Shown piece by piece: positions 15,090 to 24,101 of a stretch of 24,834 nt of DNA. Origin of the DNA: an uncultured Oscillospiraceae bacterium (GTDB lineage Bacteria > Bacillota > Clostridia > Oscillospirales > Acutalibacteraceae); assembly GCA_900552115.1 (NCBI GenBank), contig URYP01000024.1, forward strand, positions 1-24,834, given 5' to 3'. The first letter of the stretch is position 1. The number at the start of each line of letters is the position of its first letter. Made by a program: the position numbers and the translations under genes. The notes below the pieces were generated by a model. That model worked only from the letters and a program-made list of their open reading frames with translations, had not been told where the DNA came from and ran no database searches.

Positions 15090-18000
15090 ATGAAAAAGCG
15101 GATGTTAAAAACCCTGGCCTTATCCTGTGCGATGGCCATGCTGGTGGAGGTTTTTCCTTTGACCAGTTTGGCAGAGACAACGCGGCGCACCTTTCCAGCG
15201 GCAGTAACTGCAACCACGGATGCGCCTGAAGATATCGCGCCAGAACCCGGCAGTGAATCTGATGAACGTAACGCCGACAAATCGGAACCGGTATATGAAT
15301 CCCGCATTATCGGCGAAGATATAACGCGGCGGGAACGCGGCGAAAAGCATTTTCGCAAGGAAGATGGTTCCTTTGTACAGGTTTCCTATGGTGAACCGGT
15401 GCACTACGAGAAAAACGGACAGTGGGAGGAAATCGACAATACGCTGGTTGAAAAAACCAAGGCGGACGGCACGCCTTACCTCACCAATAAGTCCAGCGAT
15501 GTGCGAGTCGAACTTCCCGCGGCAACCGGCAAAAAAGAGCCGGTCAAGGTATCCTACGGCAAGCATACGCTGAGCTGGACTATGGCCGGCCAATCGGCGG
15601 CCAAACCTATGCTCAAGCAGCCAGCGGAGTTGGAAAAGCAGGCCGCTGCCAAATTCTCTGCTCGTACCGCCAGCCCTGCGGCAACGCAAGAGGTACTGAG
15701 CGAGCAGGATCAGATCAAGAAGGAAAACGAGATTAAAACAGAACTGAAAAACAAGAAAGCGGCGGTGATATACCAGGACGTCCTTCCCTTCGCGGATGTC
15801 CGCTATGATGTACAGAGCGGCGGAATAAAAGAAAGCGTGATCCTGGAGAAGCTGCCGGGACAGACCAGCTATACGTTTCATATGGCGGCTCCAGGACTGT
15901 CAGCCGTCCTCCGGGAAGACCGGTCGGTCGTGTTTTACGACGGCGATACCGATCATCCGGTGTTTACGGTGGAAGCTCCGTATATGTTCGACGCGAAAGA
16001 GGCGTACAGCGAAGCGATCACGGTTCGCCTTGATAAGACGGCAGAGGGATGGGATTACACCATCACCCCTGACCGGAACTGGCTGGAAGATCCCAAACGG
16101 CAATATCCCGTTACCATCGATCCCAGCGCTACACTTAGCGATGAGAGCAACGGTGTTAAAAACATCTATACGGTCACCAATGAACCGGGATATGAAACGT
16201 CCTCCATTACTACTTGGTGTGCGGTCGGCTCTTATAGGGATTATCCTTATCGCGATAAAGCGTATCAATACCGCACTTATGTAAAACTGCCGGATGTCAT
16301 GAGGAGAAGCGACCGCCGTGTTGTGCGCGCTCGCCTGAAGCTGGAATACTCTTATGGCTATGGAACCACAAACGGGTTACAAATAAATATGCACGAAGTT
16401 ACCGGAGCATGGAAAGACAATCCCGGCTGGAGCAACAAACCGGCCTATGGAGATCAAGTTGATTATGCTATTACCGAATACAGGGAAGAGATAAAAAACG
16501 ATCAACTTATTATCTACACCCGGGACAAGGATTATTTTGATTTTACCAGGCTTGCTTATAAACTATCCCAAAACGGGGGAACCTCCGCAGAGCCATGCGT
16601 TGTGCTGATATCCAGCAACGAAACCGGCGACAACAACCGTATTGGATATTGCAGCCTGAAAGCACAGGAGGAAAACCGCCCTAAAGTCTATGTGGATTAC
16701 CGCGACGTGAAAGGGATGGAGGACTACTGGACCTATACCTCCCTGCCCAGCGGTTTCGGCGGCACGACTATGGTTAATAACGCCACCGGCAATGTGGTTT
16801 CCGTACATCCGCTGGCCTCGGCAGAGGGCAACCGGATGCCTGTAAATCTCACTCTGGTCTTCAATACCTACAGAAAGCCCTCCTCCACACCGCCGACCAC
16901 CCATATTGGAAACGGCTGGAAACTTAACTATCAGATGAGAGTGGAGAGCCGGACAGACAGTACAAAATACCCGTATATGTTTACGGATGGGGACGGAACC
17001 GATCATTACTTTTACAAAAAAGATTCTAAATACGTGGACGAGGACGGGCTGGGACTGACCCTGACGGTCGGCTCCACCGCAGCAGAGAAATATACCATCA
17101 AAGATAAAGCCAATGGAACGATGATTTTTAACAGCGACGGCAACCTGCGGGTTATGAAGAATGCCAACAGCCAAGCGGCCACCGTTACCTTCGGTACGGG
17201 CAGCAACAGCCAGCGGATAGAAAAAATCACAGATGGCTCCGGACGGGTTTTCACTTTCCAGTATCATGCCTCCAATCCGTTGCAACTGATTTCTGTGGCA
17301 GAACCGTCCGGCCGTAAAATTGAGTTGCTCAGCGGAACTACTCTGTCAGCTATTGTAGAACCCGGTGGTCATCGCACAAAATTTGAGTATACTTCCGTAT
17401 CGGGTACGACGGCTTTACGAAGCGTTTGTGTCGACTATGCCCGCGAAACATTGCTGTCTTACAAATATGGCCCCAAGCCCTCCGCCATGCAAAATATTGC
17501 GTTCCTGAAGGATCAATATGGGGATCGCACTAATTTTGACGGCAATACGGATACAGTCTTAAACTCTTCAGATTTACTGGAGCGGTATGAATTTACCTAT
17601 GGGGCCGACGCCACTACTGTAAAAGATAAGGCGGGGCGCAAAACGGTTTATAGTTTTAACGACTTTGGACAGACTGTCAGCGTACAGGATTCCTCATCAG
17701 GAGCCGCCACCTATTACGAATATGGAATGCCGGGAGGCGAGAATGCGGACGGCACCCAGAACAAAGTGCTGACCTCCTCCAAAGCGCAGGTCAGCTATAA
17801 CAACTATGTGAAAAACCATGGATTTGACAGCAGCGCCGGCAATTGGACCGTGTTTAGCAACACATCCGGCCAGACCTTTACCGCCGCTTATGACAGCACC
17901 AAGGGACACTTTGGCAAGGGCAGCTTTAAAATCAATCAGCAGTCCGGAAAGCCCGGCCTTGTCTGGTGCAGCCAGGACATTACCAGCCTGGGGACAGCGA

Positions 18001-21000
18001 CGTACACCATCAGCGGGTATGTCAACACGGGTGGTACGACGCTCAGCGGCAACGAAGGCGCGATTATTTATATCGAGGTTGTCAACCGGACGACGGGAGA
18101 AATCCTGCGTACGGCGAAGTCCAACACCACCAAAAAAACCGGAACCAGCGAGTGGCAGCGGCTGGCCGTCAGCGTATCGTTCAATAATTATGAAAAGCTG
18201 CGGATATTTACCGGAGTACGGGACGGTTCGGTGGGTTCTTTGTGGCTTGATGATTTCCAGGTAGACAAAAATGAGACCGTGAATACATACAATATGCTGG
18301 AAGACAGCTATATGAAAAACGGCTGGACGAGCTGGACGACCGGTGCGCCCGGCAAATTCACAGAGGCCTCCAGTGGAGCGACGGTACCCAGTGTCATCGG
18401 GTTCCCGGGCAGCCTGGCTTCAAAGCATTCCATTTATCAGGATGTGAAAGTAAACGGCAGTCAGGGCGACGTATTCTGTCTGGGCGGATATGCGAAAGCC
18501 TTCAGCATCCCGCAGGATGCAGGCGCTCACGGCAGCCGTAACGCGCCGACCTTCCGCTTGGAACTGGAGTTTTATAACGGCAGCACCAAATTAGCCGCCA
18601 AAAAGCCCTACTATGTGGAATTTAACCCCTATGGACTCGATTGGCAGTATTCGGCCGGTCGTATCATTGCCCCTGGAACCTACGACCGTGTGCGGGTGCA
18701 GCTCCGGTATGATTTTAATGCGAATCAGGTGCGGTTTAAAAGCGTCTATCTCAACAAGGAAGAATTTGGTCAAACCTATGTCTATGACAAAAACGGCAAT
18801 GTCACCAGCACTAAGGATCTGGCCGATACTCAGTCAAATTTCGCTTACCGGAACGACCAGCTTTCCAAAATGCTCAATCCCACCGGAAGCCGGTACACCT
18901 ATACCGACAACCGCAATACAAAAAACATGGAGTTTGCCATGGATACCGACTCTGGTATGCTTTACCGGGTTTTCTACGACAGCTATGGCAATCCCACTAC
19001 GGCGAAAACCGTGTCCATGAAGCGGGCGACCTCTTCCCTGTCCACCTCTAAAACGTATATGCTGATCAACGATTATTCCGGCAACGGGGTGGACAACAGC
19101 GGCAACGCTGACGGAGGGAATGTGAAAAACTGGCGGTTCCACATTTCTAATAATAACCAGTACTGGAAACTGATCAGCACCGGTGAAGCCGGCGTATATA
19201 AGCTTGCCCGCAAGGACAATTCGTCCCTGGTGATGACCGTGGAGAACAACAGTACGGCCAACAATGCCAATATTAAGCTGAAAAAGGACGCTAATCTCGA
19301 CGGCCAGAAGTTTAAGCTGCAATATAACAGCAGCGACGGCACCTACCATCTGCGCACCAAAATTTCCGGGTATGCCAAATGCGTGGACAGCCAGCCAGGC
19401 ACCGCCATCAACACGGATGAGGGCGTCGTGCTGCAGCAATACACCTATTACGCAGCCGACGACGGACAAAAGTGGTATTTGATGGAGTTCGACAACCAGC
19501 ATGTAGATGCCGGTCCCGCTTACATTGAAAGCAAAACCGAATACACATTGAACGGCAATCTGCCGATCTCCCAGAAAGACGCGCGCGGCAAGGTCACCAG
19601 CTATTCCTATGATGAAAAAAGCGGGCTGCTTGAGAGTTCAACCGATCCACGCGGCACACAGACCAACTACACCTACGACAGCAACACGAAGGATCTGAAA
19701 TCAGTTGTAGCCACGGATGGTTCCTCCAACGAGCTGTCCAGAGTCAACTACAGCTATGCCATAACCGGCCCCGCTATCGGCCAGATAGCCACCGTCGGCA
19801 ACAACAGCAGCCGCTATGTACTGCACCACGACAATTTGGGACGGTCGACAGGGGTCAGCATCGGGGAACGGCGGCTAAGCACGCTAACCTATAACAGCCA
19901 TAATATGATCGGCAAAACGAGCTATGGCAACGGGGGGCTGACGACATACTGGCACGACAGCCTCGACCGAACCACCCGTCTGATGAAGCAGAGCTCGTCG
20001 TCGGGCGCGGCCCAGAACTTCTATTACTATTACAACGCCAACGGACAGCTTGGCCTGCAAAAAGATATGGCCCAGAATACCCGTACACGGTATACTTACG
20101 ACACCGCAGGGCGTATGATAGGGATGAATACCAACACCGGCGCGGACACAGACGGCGGCGCGCTGAAATACGGCGAGACGTACACTTATGAGAGCAAAAC
20201 CAACCGTATCAGCAGCTATACGCAGGCGTTCGGAGCCAGCGAGAGCTATACCGGCAGCTACCGCTATGGCAGCACCTCCAACAACCAGATTCGGGAGGCG
20301 GTCTACGGCGTCAGCTACGCCGGGGTGGAGCGCCTCAAGCGGGAGTTCGACGCGCTGGGCCGCCGCACCAAGAGCACCATCTATACCGGCAGCACCAGCG
20401 TCCCCACCAGCTATACCTATGTGGCCGGCCCCAGAGTGAATGGGACCACTACCCTGCTCAGCACCATCTCCACCAAGGACGTCACCTGGAAGTACGAATA
20501 CGATGATGCCGGCAACATCACAAGAGTTTACAAAAACGGCAAGGAGTATGCGACGTATACCTACGATGCTCTTGGCCAGTTGACCCACGAGTTAAATATG
20601 GAGGGCGGTTTTTCCCATCCCTACATATATGACAGCCATGGGAATATCACCCGCACAAATGTTGACGGCTATGACCGTAACTATTCCTATACCGATTCCG
20701 AATGGGGCGACCTGCTTACCAATTTTAACGGTGCTTCCATCACCTACGACCCCATTGGAAATCCCCTCACCTATCGTGACGGCATGTCTTTTGAATGGCA
20801 GAACGGGCGGGAGCTGGCGAAATACAAGTATAACGGGCAGGTCAAGGCAACGTATCAGTACAACGACAGCGGTATCCGCACGTCAAAAACGGTGAACGGG
20901 CATGTGAACAACATGATCCTGAGCGGTGATACGGTTATCCGTGACAATCCGTATGGCAGCATCTACCTGACTTACCTATACGACGAGGCGGGTACACGGT

Positions 21001-21398
21001 ATGGGTTCCAGTACAAAAACGGCAGCTCGATTTCGTATTATTACTACGTCTACAATGGGCAGGGCGACGTCATCGGCATCCTGAACAGCAGCGGCTCGCT
21101 GGTGGCGGAGTATTTCTACGATGCGTGGGGACACATCTTTAACATAAAGGATGGCTCCGGGAACCTTATCTCCAGCTCTAACACTACCCACATCGCCAAC
21201 CTCAACCCCTTCCGGTATCGCGGCTATTACTACGACACCGAATCCGGTCTTTACTACCTCAACTCCCGCTATTATGATCCCTATACTTGTAGATTTATCA
21301 ATGCAGATAAAATAATAGATACGTTCTTGGGAATAATGTGTTTTCCTATTGTCAAAACAATCCCGTATTATATAAAGACGACTCGGGAGAATCTTTAA
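15090..21398 (+). CDS. Secreted RHS/YD-repeat polymorphic toxin carrier (2102 aa as read), frame broken before its toxin domain
   Basis: A giant secreted shell protein that carries a variable C-terminal toxin, in the manner of WapA. Residues 1-28 are a Sec signal peptide ending SLA-ET. About 350-545 resemble a DNRLRE-type domain. RHS/YD repeats occur at about 550-885, 1227-1310 and 1481-2070, with repeats such as YVYDKNGNVTSTKD and YTYDALGQLTHEL. Two CBM-like beta-sandwich modules sit at about 904-1064 and 1067-1227, and a ricin-type beta-trefoil (QKFKL, DDGQKWYL) at about 1314-1471. The core ends with NPFRYRGYYYDTESGLYYLN and RYYDPYTCRFINADK. After that the frame runs into 20-odd unrelated residues and stops, while the expected NNVFSYCQNNPV continues one frame over from 21332. 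GGAGG precedes the ATG. GC content falls sharply at about 21290, as expected at a swapped toxin cassette. Confidence 0.93.
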   Translation: MKKRMLKTLALSCAMAMLVEVFPLTSLAETTRRTFPAAVTATTDAPEDIAPEPGSESDERNADKSEPVYESRIIGEDITRRERGEKHFRKEDGSFVQVSYGEPVHYEKNGQWEEIDNTLVEKTKADGTPYLTNKSSDVRVELPAATGKKEPVKVSYGKHTLSWTMAGQSAAKPMLKQPAELEKQAAAKFSARTASPAATQEVLSEQDQIKKENEIKTELKNKKAAVIYQDVLPFADVRYDVQSGGIKESVILEKLPGQTSYTFHMAAPGLSAVLREDRSVVFYDGDTDHPVFTVEAPYMFDAKEAYSEAITVRLDKTAEGWDYTITPDRNWLEDPKRQYPVTIDPSATLSDESNGVKNIYTVTNEPGYETSSITTWCAVGSYRDYPYRDKAYQYRTYVKLPDVMRRSDRRVVRARLKLEYSYGYGTTNGLQINMHEVTGAWKDNPGWSNKPAYGDQVDYAITEYREEIKNDQLIIYTRDKDYFDFTRLAYKLSQNGGTSAEPCVVLISSNETGDNNRIGYCSLKAQEENRPKVYVDYRDVKGMEDYWTYTSLPSGFGGTTMVNNATGNVVSVHPLASAEGNRMPVNLTLVFNTYRKPSSTPPTTHIGNGWKLNYQMRVESRTDSTKYPYMFTDGDGTDHYFYKKDSKYVDEDGLGLTLTVGSTAAEKYTIKDKANGTMIFNSDGNLRVMKNANSQAATVTFGTGSNSQRIEKITDGSGRVFTFQYHASNPLQLISVAEPSGRKIELLSGTTLSAIVEPGGHRTKFEYTSVSGTTALRSVCVDYARETLLSYKYGPKPSAMQNIAFLKDQYGDRTNFDGNTDTVLNSSDLLERYEFTYGADATTVKDKAGRKTVYSFNDFGQTVSVQDSSSGAATYYEYGMPGGENADGTQNKVLTSSKAQVSYNNYVKNHGFDSSAGNWTVFSNTSGQTFTAAYDSTKGHFGKGSFKINQQSGKPGLVWCSQDITSLGTATYTISGYVNTGGTTLSGNEGAIIYIEVVNRTTGEILRTAKSNTTKKTGTSEWQRLAVSVSFNNYEKLRIFTGVRDGSVGSLWLDDFQVDKNETVNTYNMLEDSYMKNGWTSWTTGAPGKFTEASSGATVPSVIGFPGSLASKHSIYQDVKVNGSQGDVFCLGGYAKAFSIPQDAGAHGSRNAPTFRLELEFYNGSTKLAAKKPYYVEFNPYGLDWQYSAGRIIAPGTYDRVRVQLRYDFNANQVRFKSVYLNKEEFGQTYVYDKNGNVTSTKDLADTQSNFAYRNDQLSKMLNPTGSRYTYTDNRNTKNMEFAMDTDSGMLYRVFYDSYGNPTTAKTVSMKRATSSLSTSKTYMLINDYSGNGVDNSGNADGGNVKNWRFHISNNNQYWKLISTGEAGVYKLARKDNSSLVMTVENNSTANNANIKLKKDANLDGQKFKLQYNSSDGTYHLRTKISGYAKCVDSQPGTAINTDEGVVLQQYTYYAADDGQKWYLMEFDNQHVDAGPAYIESKTEYTLNGNLPISQKDARGKVTSYSYDEKSGLLESSTDPRGTQTNYTYDSNTKDLKSVVATDGSSNELSRVNYSYAITGPAIGQIATVGNNSSRYVLHHDNLGRSTGVSIGERRLSTLTYNSHNMIGKTSYGNGGLTTYWHDSLDRTTRLMKQSSSSGAAQNFYYYYNANGQLGLQKDMAQNTRTRYTYDTAGRMIGMNTNTGADTDGGALKYGETYTYESKTNRISSYTQAFGASESYTGSYRYGSTSNNQIREAVYGVSYAGVERLKREFDALGRRTKSTIYTGSTSVPTSYTYVAGPRVNGTTTLLSTISTKDVTWKYEYDDAGNITRVYKNGKEYATYTYDALGQLTHELNMEGGFSHPYIYDSHGNITRTNVDGYDRNYSYTDSEWGDLLTNFNGASITYDPIGNPLTYRDGMSFEWQNGRELAKYKYNGQVKATYQYNDSGIRTSKTVNGHVNNMILSGDTVIRDNPYGSIYLTYLYDEAGTRYGFQYKNGSSISYYYYVYNGQGDVIGILNSSGSLVAEYFYDAWGHIFNIKDGSGNLISSSNTTHIANLNPFRYRGYYYDTESGLYYLNSRYYDPYTCRFINADKIIDTFLGIMCFPIVKTIPYYIKTTRENL

Positions 21399-21847
21399 TC
21401 GCTGCGCTCTTAATCGGAGTTTTAATTTGTGGCATAATGGTTGGAGTAACTTCTGATAATAAGGTAGATTCAAAAATTACACTGTCTGAAGAAAACGATA
21501 TACCATATAGAGGGACCCCAGGTTCACATGTAAAATCTCCAGATGGTAAAAAAGAAAGAGTTTACGGACCAGATGGATTACCCGACCGTGATCGGCATCA
21601 TACGAATCATGGAAATTCCAAGCAACACCCATATATCCCTCATGATCATGATTGGGGATTTGATGATAATGGAGCGTGGCAACCAGGAAAGGGGTATAAA
21701 TCTCCTGAAGGTCCTTTGTTGCCTAGAGAGAGGGCCCCAAGTAATGAATACTCTGTTAAACTTCCGGATTTGTCTACCTTTAGCCCCTCAACGGGCGATA
21801 ATACTTTAGGAGGCAAAATTAGAGATTTTATTGATATATTTAAATAA
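21332..21847 (+). pseudogene. RHS C-terminal toxin region, out of frame with its core
   Basis: This 171-codon frame continues the RHS core exactly where the core frame derails. NNVFSYCQNNPVLYKDDSG is the standard linker from RHS core to variable tip. Then comes a hydrophobic segment (SLIAALLIGVLICGIMVGV) and a polar tip rich in His, Asp and Gly: RVYGPDGLPDRDRHHTNHG, then HPYIPHDHDW. The clustered histidines suggest a metal-dependent enzyme, probably a nuclease, but no named toxin family is claimed. One missing base in the G/A run at 21328-21334 (expected GGAAATAATG, seen GGAATAATG) explains the break. It may be a real inactivating mutation, a phase-variable site, or a sequencing error. The coding is AT-rich, unlike the core. 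The gene ends 10 bases before the immunity gene, the usual toxin-immunity spacing. Confidence 0.8.
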
Positions 21848-21857
21848 AGGAGCCGTT

Positions 21858-22292
21858 ATGATTGGTTTAGAATGTAGTTATGAAGGTACATTAAAAGAAC
21901 TATTTTTTGAGATACCAATAGATTTTTATTATTGGCTTATTTCAGAGGAAGAGGTGATATATCGTAATAATTCGTACTATCCTCCTCCTAGAATGAACAA
22001 AGAAGAGTTTCTCGAGCATTTTATTAAACAAGAAAATATAATTAATTTTATTAATCTTCAGGCTTATTTAAACAACACTGATACTACTGCTAAAATTAGA
22101 ACTTATGCTGATTTTGAAGCAAGTTCATGTCAACTCATAGTACTTATCTCAGATCGAACATGTTGGGAGGTATATGCCAAAGATAACGACTTGTTATTAA
22201 GACTAGCAAATAATTTCAAAAAATTTGGATGTAAGGATTTAGCATTTAAAACTAAGAATTCAGATATTCGAACTGTATTAAGTGTGTTTTAA
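21858..22292 (+). CDS. DUF2691-like protein, probable immunity protein for the RHS toxin
   Basis: A 144-residue acidic cytoplasmic protein with no membrane segment. Its layout matches the DUF2691 family as remembered: an N-terminal FFEIP segment, a central INLQAYL strand, TYADFEASSCQLIVLISD, and a C-terminal end SDIRTVLSVF. The ATG at 21858 follows AAAGGAG with 6 bases between; an in-frame ATG at 21831 lies inside the toxin frame and lacks a site. It starts 10 bases after the toxin stop, shares its low GC, and is the first gene after the toxin, all of which point to the cognate immunity protein. The family call is by eye, and the immunity role is inferred from position. Confidence 0.78.
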   Translation: MIGLECSYEGTLKELFFEIPIDFYYWLISEEEVIYRNNSYYPPPRMNKEEFLEHFIKQENIINFINLQAYLNNTDTTAKIRTYADFEASSCQLIVLISDRTCWEVYAKDNDLLLRLANNFKKFGCKDLAFKTKNSDIRTVLSVF

Positions 22293-22330
22293 AGAGAACG
22301 GCGGAGAAATTAAATATCTTCGCCCCCTCC

Positions 22331-22571
22331 ATTGTAAAATTTGAAATTCCGGAGTTAATGATATGATTATGACAATAAATATGAAGTTGTTTTAATAGTA
22401 GACAAAGAAGGAGCAGAAAATTTGCAAAAAATGCTATCAACTTTTATAAATCATACGGAATCGCATTATCACTTAATGACGCCCGCATTTGGAGGTGACC
22501 AGCTTTAGGATAGTTTCTTAAATAAAAATAATTCAATTGTTAATATGCTACGTATTCAATATATAAAGTAA
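22331..22571 (+). pseudogene. Decayed Imm32-like immunity gene
   Basis: No single frame is intact, but pieces join into one protein. A start-less IVKFEIPEL lies in one frame (22331-22357). After a shift near 22358, YDYDNKYEVVLIVDKEGAEN and HTESHYHLMTPAFGGDQL follow in the next frame, then an in-frame TAG (22506-22508). Beyond it the same frame resumes with NNSIVNMLRIQYIK to a TAA at 22569-22571. The core pattern HLMTPAxGGxxL...LRIQYI is that of Imm32-type immunity proteins as I remember them. One frameshift, one nonsense codon and no clear start codon make it a pseudogene. It is probably the leftover partner of a toxin tip that has been replaced. Confidence 0.65.
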
Positions 22572-22919
22572 ATGTTAAACCGTCATATGCTAGAAAACTG
22601 CCACTTTTTCCATGATACCTATATACAGGAAATATCCTTAAAAAAGATCATTGGTAGAAAGCAAGATACATTTGATCTGATTTTAACCATGCAATATGAT
22701 GGTTATGAAGAGCCTTTAAACGGTCGACTAATTCATCGGGAAGTACAACAGTTGAACAGCAACATGCCAAATTTAATGAACAACGCCTCTTTCGGATCTT
22801 ATTTATATGGCGAAATATTTATAAACGATCAAAAAATGTGGGTACATAATTTTATTTTATTTGAGGAATGCGAATTGAATATTGTCTGCAAAAAGATAGA
22901 ATGGGAGGATGTTTCTTAG
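22572..22919 (+). CDS. Unknown 115-aa protein, candidate immunity protein
   Basis: An acidic soluble protein of alternating beta strands with an N-terminal CHFFHDTYIQEISL motif. This FHD-xx-I start is shared by several small immunity-like families, but no firm family is claimed. The ATG at 22572 directly follows the TAA that ends the decayed Imm32-like gene, so translation may once have been coupled to it; no good SD is visible (only AAAG). A second in-frame ATG lies at 22587. AT-rich like its neighbours. A 15-bp terminator hairpin follows at 22944, closing this immunity group. Confidence 0.65.
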   Translation: MLNRHMLENCHFFHDTYIQEISLKKIIGRKQDTFDLILTMQYDGYEEPLNGRLIHREVQQLNSNMPNLMNNASFGSYLYGEIFINDQKMWVHNFILFEECELNIVCKKIEWEDVS

Positions 22920-22943
22920 TAATAATTAAAATATTCTCTTAAA

Positions 22944-22980
22944 AGTGGAGGCTAGAATCGTATTCTAGCCTCCACTATTT
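22944..22980 (+). terminator. Terminator closing the immunity gene group
   Basis: AGTGGAGGCTAGAAT (22944-22958), loop CGT, and its exact 15-base complement (22962-22976), followed by ATTTACTTTT. The stem is strong; the T-run is interrupted. Confidence 0.8.
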
Positions 22981-23040
22981 ACTTTTATTCCGGTCAATGT
23001 TACACTTTAAATATTATTTTGCTCAAAAGCACAATAATTA

Positions 23041-23600
23041 ACCAGCGTCACCGATGGCAGCGGAAACGCAATTTCCAACACCAACACCACTCACGTTGCT
23101 ATGCTTAATATGATATTGAACATTCAGGTGCGCAAGGATGGGAATTTTATTCCCCAGGTACATACAAGCCAAATCCATTTAAGAATAAAGATGGAAGCGT
23201 GTCCCTGTATAATAACCAGCGGGATGATCATTCAGGAACCAACTTTGAAGAGCAATGGTTAGGATATACAATTACTCCCCCTTCTTTTTCTGGCGGAAAC
23301 TTCTCATTTGGCTCTGTATCCGGTTATTTAGGTACTGGTAGTTGGGAATGGGAAAACTTCAAATTATCATTATTTAATTATGGGACGGGATCTTTATCGG
23401 GAGGTTATAATAATGGAGTATTTCATGTATCCGCTATGGCATCTTTATGGGCTCCATCTGCTACATTAAAATTGGGAGGGGTCAGTATTACTGTTACGGG
23501 GCATGTCGGTTCTATTGGCGGTAAAGTAAACATTGGGTCTGGTAATTTTGATTTGGCCGGTGCCGCTGGTGTAGGTGTTGGTATAAACGTTAAATGGTAA
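23041..23600 (+). pseudogene. Orphan RHS C-terminal toxin cassette with a scrap of RHS core
   Basis: Bases 23041-23109 encode TDGSGNAISNTNTTHVAMLN, which matches the core of the large RHS gene just before its NPFRYRG motif (KDGSGNLISSSNTTHIANLN there). The rest of the core is missing. From 23109 a different frame, with no proper start codon, runs to 23600: DIEHSGAQGWEFYSPGTYK, then a glycine- and serine-rich tip ending GAAGVGVGINVKW. A GTG at 23199 is the only plausible internal start and has no ribosome-binding site. This is the form of an orphan RHS tip: silent toxin coding joined to a short piece of core that can recombine into the main gene. The tip's glycine-rich repeats suggest a beta-rich, perhaps membrane-acting domain; no enzyme motif is seen. 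Confidence 0.7.
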
Positions 23601-23616
23601 AGGAGAGAATTAGGAT

Positions 23617-23916
23617 ATGGTGTCTACTCGCATACAAAAAATTATATTGTTTATCCCATTTTTAAATGCAGTTATCATTTTTGCATTTATATTTAATACT
23701 TATAGAGAGGGTTGGAAAGGTAAAAAATTTGTTTTAGGTATTCTTCATGGAATATTCGCTGGACTTATTGTCACAATAATAAATTATTTGTTGCTGTTAT
23801 TACCAATACCTAATAATTTGTTAAACATTTTAAATTTTGCTTATATTTATTTATCATGTTTTGCAATAGGCGCTGCTCTAATAAATTATCAGGAAACTCT
23901 TATTAATAAGATGTAA
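23617..23916 (+). CDS. Small three-helix membrane protein, candidate immunity partner of the orphan tip
   Basis: A 99-residue hydrophobic protein with three predicted membrane spans (about 9-27, 41-62 and 70-90) separated by a short lysine-rich loop (REGWKGKKF). The ATG at 23617 follows AAAGGAGAG about 9 bases upstream. It starts 16 bases after the orphan toxin frame, the spacing of a toxin-immunity pair. A membrane immunity protein would fit a tip that attacks membranes, but that is inference from position. No family is recognised. Confidence 0.75.
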   Translation: MVSTRIQKIILFIPFLNAVIIFAFIFNTYREGWKGKKFVLGILHGIFAGLIVTIINYLLLLLPIPNNLLNILNFAYIYLSCFAIGAALINYQETLINKM

Positions 23917-23932
23917 TAGAAGTAAGCCGATT

Positions 23933-24034
23933 ATGAAAAAACTAACTATTTTGATAACACTAATCATTCTTAGTTTTACATCATGTTCATTGGGTGGGAC
24001 GAATACGAAAGGTGCTTTCTTTAATGAGGAATGA
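23933..24034 (+). CDS. Short lipoprotein-like peptide (33 aa), probably truncated
   Basis: The frame encodes MKKLTILITLIILSFTSCS and 14 further residues. This is a lysine start, a hydrophobic core and a lipobox-like FTSC, as in a lipoprotein signal. It ends soon after the cysteine, so either it is a tiny lipoprotein or the 5' remnant of a longer gene. The ribosome-binding site is weak. A 15-bp terminator follows. Confidence 0.4.
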   Translation: MKKLTILITLIILSFTSCSLGGTNTKGAFFNEE

Positions 24035-24056
24035 TTAAGGTTAAAAGTTGATTATG

Positions 24057-24096
24057 GCATCAAGGGGTAGCCAAATAGCTGCCCCTTGATGCTTTT
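24057..24096 (+). terminator. Intrinsic terminator after the orphan cassette
   Basis: GCATCAAGGGGTAGC (24057-24071), loop CAAATA, GCTGCCCCTTGATGC (24078-24092), then TTTT. A 15-bp stem with one wobble pair. It lies between the orphan RHS group and the integrase remnant. Confidence 0.85.
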
Positions 24097-24101
24097 ATCT
24101 G

